Shown: in pieces, positions 4,523 to 7,603 of the stretch
How the letters are laid out: each line of letters begins with the position of its first letter
Numbering within the stretch: position 1 is the stretch's first letter
Assembly (NCBI GenBank): GCA_023424785.1
Contig: JAFADP010000081.1
Location: 1 to 7,603 of the forward strand
Source of the DNA: Bacillota bacterium
Lineage (GTDB): Bacteria > Bacillota > Clostridia > Clostridiales > Clostridiaceae
Direction: 5' to 3'
DNA length: 7,603 nt
Notes under the pieces: generated by a model
The model's input: only the letters and a program-made list of their open reading frames with translations
Database searches by the model: none
Told to the model about the DNA's origin: nothing
Program-made: the position numbers and the translations under genes

Positions 4523-7259
4523 AGAATTAAAAATATATTCTTTTGGTGGTATTACTAATAAAGAAATAAATTTTAAAAAAGGCTTGAATTTAATATATGG
4601 CGAAAATGAGAAAGGAAAGAGTACCATAGAAGCATTTATAAAAGTAATGCTTTATGGTATTAACTCTAAAAAGATTAAGGGAATATCAGAAAGACAGAGA
4701 TATATGCCCTTTAGTGGTAATGTAATAAAAGGAGAAATGGTTGTTGAATATAAAAATAAAGACTATATATTACAGAGAACATTTGGTGCCACTAAAAAAG
4801 AAGATACTTCTAAAGTTTTAGATTATTTAACTGGAGATGAGGTAAAGAATATTGATTCAGAAATGCCAGGGAAATATTTTTTAGGAGTTAATAGAAGTAC
4901 TTTTGAAAAAACTCTATTTATTAAACAATTAGGTGTGTCTTTTGAAAAAGATAAAGAAGAAGAAATAATGGAAAAAATAACATCTATGTTTGGATGTGGT
5001 GAAAATGAAGTTCCAGTAGAAAGAGCATTGAAGAAGTTGGAGGCTATAAAGAAAAGCCTTACAACTGCAAGGGGTATTGGAACCTTAGATTTACTAAGAA
5101 AAAAAAGAGCTGATTTATTAGAAGAAAGATATGAAGGATATAAAATAGCAGAAAAAAATTTAGACTGGGAAAATAAACTCTTAATAGAAAAGAATAAAAA
5201 GAAGATTTTAAAAGAAGAACTATCTAAATTAGAAATTTATAAAAAGTATATAAAGAAGATAAATATTCAAAAAGAATATAAGGAGATAATAAGATATTTA
5301 AAAAAGTCTGAAGAACTAAAAGAAAGAGAAAAAGAAATAAGTGATGATTTATTATGTGGAGAAGAAATAATAAATGATAGTTTTATAGAAGATTTAAAAG
5401 AGCAAAACAGGGAATATTTAAATCTTTTAGATAAAAAAGAAGAGCTACTTCATAAGCATGAAGAATTAAATAATAACTTAGAAAGAATAAATAGTAATCT
5501 TGAGGAATATAAGTTTTTAGATATTTTTGGAGATAACTTAAAAGATAAACTTATAAACTTAAAATATGAACAAAAAAACTTAAAAGAAAGATTAGATTAC
5601 TTTAAGAGTTTAAAACTTAATTTTAATAAAATACAAGAGAAGAGAAATGAAAATAAGAGTAAGTTAGGAACTATATATAATATAAAAGACTTTAGAGATG
5701 ACTTGAAAGAAAAATTAATAGATTACGAAAAAAATCTAAAAGAGTTAAAATTTTTAGCTGAAACCTATGATATAAGTGAAGGAGGAAATCTTAAAAGATT
5801 ATCTTTAGAGGAGAATAAAGTATTAGTAGGTGGACTATTATTAGCTATTGGATTAGTTATTTTATTTTTAGGATATCCTTTATATGGAGCTATATCACTT
5901 GTTATAGGAGGAGTGTTAACAGTATTAGCAGCTCAGTTTATTTTTAAAGGAAGAGAAGAAGCTATTAAGGAAGAAATAAAAGAAAAGAATAAAATAAGAT
6001 TTGAAGAACTAAATAATACAATACATGATATAGAACAGTGCTTATCAGAATATATGAAGAAAATAAAAGTTTGTGATTATACTGCTCTTATTTCAGCTTT
6101 AAAAAATTATGAAATATATAAAAAAGAAGATGAGAGACTTCTTTTAAAAATAGAAGAAATAAATAATGTGTTAAATGATGAGAATACACAAGATATAATT
6201 AAAAAATATAATAAAAATTATAAGATTATAGAGTCTATGAAAAGAATGGCAAATTGCAGCTATATAGATGATATTATTGAAAAAGTATGTATACATGATG
6301 AATTAGTAAAGCAAAAAGAAATTTTGCTTATAGATATTAATTCTAATAATAATAATTTAGAAGAATTAAAGGAAAATATAAATTTAATTGAAAATAAATT
6401 AAGAGAAAAGCTTAATGTAATGAATGTAGATTTAGAAAGTTTATTAGACATTGAGATTTATATAAAAAAATATAAAGAAAAGCTTAGAAAGTTAGAAGAG
6501 ATACATTCTACATTATTATCTATAGAAAGTACTTATAAGGCATTATTAAAAGATAGAGATATAGAGTCTATAAAGAATGATTTAAAAGATATATTAAATG
6601 ATATAAATGATGAGTATTCTTATAGTTCACAAGAAGATATAGAAGTAGAGGAAAAAAATAAATCAAAAGAGCTATTAGAATGTGAAAAAACTATAAAGGA
6701 TTTAGAAAATAGTATAAATAATAGATTATTAGGAAAAAGAAATGTAGTAGTTATAGAAGAAGAAATATCTATTATAGATGATAAAATAAAAAAAGAGGAA
6801 AAGAAGTTAAGCGCATTAAACTTAGCTTTAAGTACTTTAGATGAGTCATTTGATGAAATTAAAAAAGAAGTAGGACCAGAGATAAATAGAAGAATATATT
6901 CTAATTTTGATATATTAACATCAAATAAGTATAAGGAAATAAAGCTTGGTAATAATTATGAGATGATGGTTCGAAGTGATGAAAATTTATTTAATGGAGA
7001 GTTTTTAAGTAATGGTGCATCTGATCAGTTATACTTATCTTTAAGATTAGCTTTTATAGACTTAATATTTGAAGATGAAGAGGAATATACTATAATCTTA
7101 GATGATGCATTTGTTCAATATGATGAAAAAAGAAGAGAAAAAGCATTATTACTTATTAATGAAAAAATAAAAGGTCAATGTATAATATTCACATGTCAGA
7201 AGATAGAAGAAGACATTTTATCAAAAAATAACATAGATAAAAATGTAATTTATATATAA
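4512..7259 (+). CDS. yhaN: YhaN-like SMC/Rad50-type ATPase with a central transmembrane hairpin
   Basis: This 915-residue protein has split ABC-ATPase halves at its ends joined by long coiled coils. The N-terminal half has IYSFGGI (8-14), Walker A GENEKGKST (30-38; K36, S37) and a Q-loop FIKQL (136-140). The C-terminal half has the signature region LSNGASDQLYLSLRLA (832-847) and Walker B YTIILDDAF (859-867; D864, D865). Coiled coil, very rich in Lys and Glu, spans about 195-420 and 480-760. At the apex, about 438-454 and 457-477, two hydrophobic helices separated by GYP form a membrane hairpin. There is no CxxC, so no zinc hook. This is the layout of B. subtilis YhaN (963 residues) rather than SbcC. 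With YhaO it should form an ATP-driven, membrane-tethered DNA-processing complex; that role is inferred. It starts with GTG and overlaps yhaO by 11 bases. No terminator follows, so reading into the zinc lipoprotein gene is possible. The yhaM gene that follows in B. subtilis is absent here. Confidence 0.92.
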   Translation: MIIKELKIYSFGGITNKEINFKKGLNLIYGENEKGKSTIEAFIKVMLYGINSKKIKGISERQRYMPFSGNVIKGEMVVEYKNKDYILQRTFGATKKEDTSKVLDYLTGDEVKNIDSEMPGKYFLGVNRSTFEKTLFIKQLGVSFEKDKEEEIMEKITSMFGCGENEVPVERALKKLEAIKKSLTTARGIGTLDLLRKKRADLLEERYEGYKIAEKNLDWENKLLIEKNKKKILKEELSKLEIYKKYIKKINIQKEYKEIIRYLKKSEELKEREKEISDDLLCGEEIINDSFIEDLKEQNREYLNLLDKKEELLHKHEELNNNLERINSNLEEYKFLDIFGDNLKDKLINLKYEQKNLKERLDYFKSLKLNFNKIQEKRNENKSKLGTIYNIKDFRDDLKEKLIDYEKNLKELKFLAETYDISEGGNLKRLSLEENKVLVGGLLLAIGLVILFLGYPLYGAISLVIGGVLTVLAAQFIFKGREEAIKEEIKEKNKIRFEELNNTIHDIEQCLSEYMKKIKVCDYTALISALKNYEIYKKEDERLLLKIEEINNVLNDENTQDIIKKYNKNYKIIESMKRMANCSYIDDIIEKVCIHDELVKQKEILLIDINSNNNNLEELKENINLIENKLREKLNVMNVDLESLLDIEIYIKKYKEKLRKLEEIHSTLLSIESTYKALLKDRDIESIKNDLKDILNDINDEYSYSSQEDIEVEEKNKSKELLECEKTIKDLENSINNRLLGKRNVVVIEEEISIIDDKIKKEEKKLSALNLALSTLDESFDEIKKEVGPEINRRIYSNFDILTSNKYKEIKLGNNYEMMVRSDENLFNGEFLSNGASDQLYLSLRLAFIDLIFEDEEEYTIILDDAFVQYDEKRREKALLLINEKIKGQCIIFTCQKIEEDILSKNNIDKNVIYI

Positions 7260-7266
7260 AAATTAT

Positions 7267-7295
7267 TTGACACTTATATAATATAGATTTATAAT
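7267..7295 (+). promoter_or_regulatory. Full-consensus sigma-A promoter of the zinc lipoprotein gene
   Basis: TTGACA (7267-7272) and TATAAT (7290-7295) are separated by exactly 17 bases, a perfect consensus promoter. It starts seven bases after the yhaN stop, and transcription should begin near 7302. So strong a promoter fits a gene controlled mainly by repression. Confidence 0.85.
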
Positions 7296-7303
7296 AAAAA
7301 CGA

Positions 7304-7324
7304 AAATGCAAATCATATGCAATT
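7304..7324. promoter_or_regulatory. Candidate Zur operator (7-1-7 inverted repeat)
   Basis: TGCAAAT (7307-7313), a central C and ATATGCA (7315-7321) form a 7-1-7 inverted repeat with one mismatched pair. Including the flanks (7304-7324), eight of ten pairs match. The 7-1-7 layout is that of Fur-family sites (Fur, PerR, Zur). It lies between the predicted transcription start and the ribosome binding site at 7325-7331, so binding would block transcription. Assignment to Zur rests on the zinc-transporter gene downstream. The sequence differs from the Bacillus Zur box. Confidence 0.5.
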
Positions 7325-7334
7325 GGAGGAGTTT

Positions 7335-7603
7335 ATGAAGAAATTTTTATTAGCAATTAGTACAGCTATATTATCTTGTGCTATTTTTGTTGGATGTGGT
7401 TCAAAGGATAGTAAGTCAAATGATAAGATTCAAGTTACAACATCAATAAGCCCAGTAAAAGAATTTGCAGAGCTTATAGGAGGAGATAAGATAGAGGTAA
7501 ATTCATTAGTACCTGAGAATGTAGAACCTCATGATGTAGATTTAAAACCAAAGGATTTTGAAAAACTTATTAATAGTAAGTTATTTATATATAATGGATT
7601 AGG
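7335..7603 (+). CDS. znuA: Zinc ABC transporter substrate-binding lipoprotein (ZnuA/AdcA type), 3' end cut off
   Basis: The first 89 codons run off the right edge. The protein starts MKKFLLAISTAILSC and has a lipobox FVGC with the lipidated cysteine at residue 21. A short Ser/Lys/Asp linker follows, then the cluster A-1 (ZnuA/TroA-like) fold start, IQVTTSISPVKEFAELIGGD (32-51). LVPENVEPHD (58-67) contains H66, the first metal-ligand histidine of this family. It should sit outside the membrane and deliver Zn2+, or possibly Mn2+, to a ZnuBC-type transporter. The rest of the operon would lie beyond the window. GGAGGAG at 7325-7331 supports the ATG at 7335. Zinc rather than manganese is favoured by family resemblance. 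The His-rich loop that usually separates the two types falls outside the visible part. Confidence 0.88.
   Translation, partial: MKKFLLAISTAILSCAIFVGCGSKDSKSNDKIQVTTSISPVKEFAELIGGDKIEVNSLVPENVEPHDVDLKPKDFEKLINSKLFIYNGL

Noticed and set aside
6260..6451. 63-codon minus-strand open frame rich in Ser, Phe and Ile
   Set aside because: It is the antisense of Lys/Glu-rich coiled-coil codons of yhaN, with no start signals.
4512..7259. Labelling the large ATPase as SbcC with a zinc hook
   Set aside because: There is no CxxC at the apex, which is occupied by a transmembrane hairpin. The N-terminal and overall layout match YhaN.

Overview
The window looks like a chromosomal segment of a low-GC, endospore-forming Firmicute, most likely a Clostridium sensu stricto species. 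The evidence is the very AT-rich composition, strong GGAGG-type ribosome binding sites, a clostridial-type alpha/beta small acid-soluble spore protein (SASP), and AT-rich synonymous codon choice in every gene. I cannot name the species. I see no insertion sequence, phage gene, tRNA, rRNA or CRISPR array.

Layout, left to right. (1) Bases 1-373, minus strand: the N-terminal part of a small multi-pass membrane protein of unknown function, with its promoter at 411-439. (2) Bases 612-1679, minus strand: a FabK / nitronate monooxygenase-family flavoprotein. It ends at a strong hairpin terminator. Its promoter is followed directly by a perfect 11+1+11 palindrome that resembles a FabT operator. (3) Bases 1900-2085, plus strand: the SASP gene, preceded by a 12-bp inverted repeat in its leader. 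(4) Bases 2201-3211, minus strand: a membrane-anchored NodB-type polysaccharide deacetylase. It converges on the SASP gene, with one hairpin between them. (5) Bases 3389-7259, plus strand: a two-gene overlapping operon, yhaO-like nuclease then yhaN-like ATPase. It diverges from the deacetylase across a region holding a long inverted repeat. (6) Bases 7335 to the edge, plus strand: the start of a ZnuA/AdcA-type zinc-binding lipoprotein. It has a consensus sigma-A promoter and a 7-1-7 inverted repeat of the kind bound by Fur-family regulators, probably Zur.

The genes are mostly independent transcription units. The clear functional pair is YhaO/YhaN, a Mre11/SbcD-like phosphoesterase with a Rad50/SbcC-like ATPase. 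In this ATPase a transmembrane hairpin sits in the middle of the coiled coil, where Rad50 and SbcC carry a zinc hook, so the complex should be membrane-associated. The SASP gene serves spore DNA protection. The deacetylase modifies cell-wall glycan, but nothing here shows whether it is vegetative or sporulation-specific. The most testable new observations are the three candidate regulatory palindromes (FabT-like, Zur-like and the divergent inverted repeat) and the cysteine cluster in the FabK-like protein. I see no wholly new gene system.
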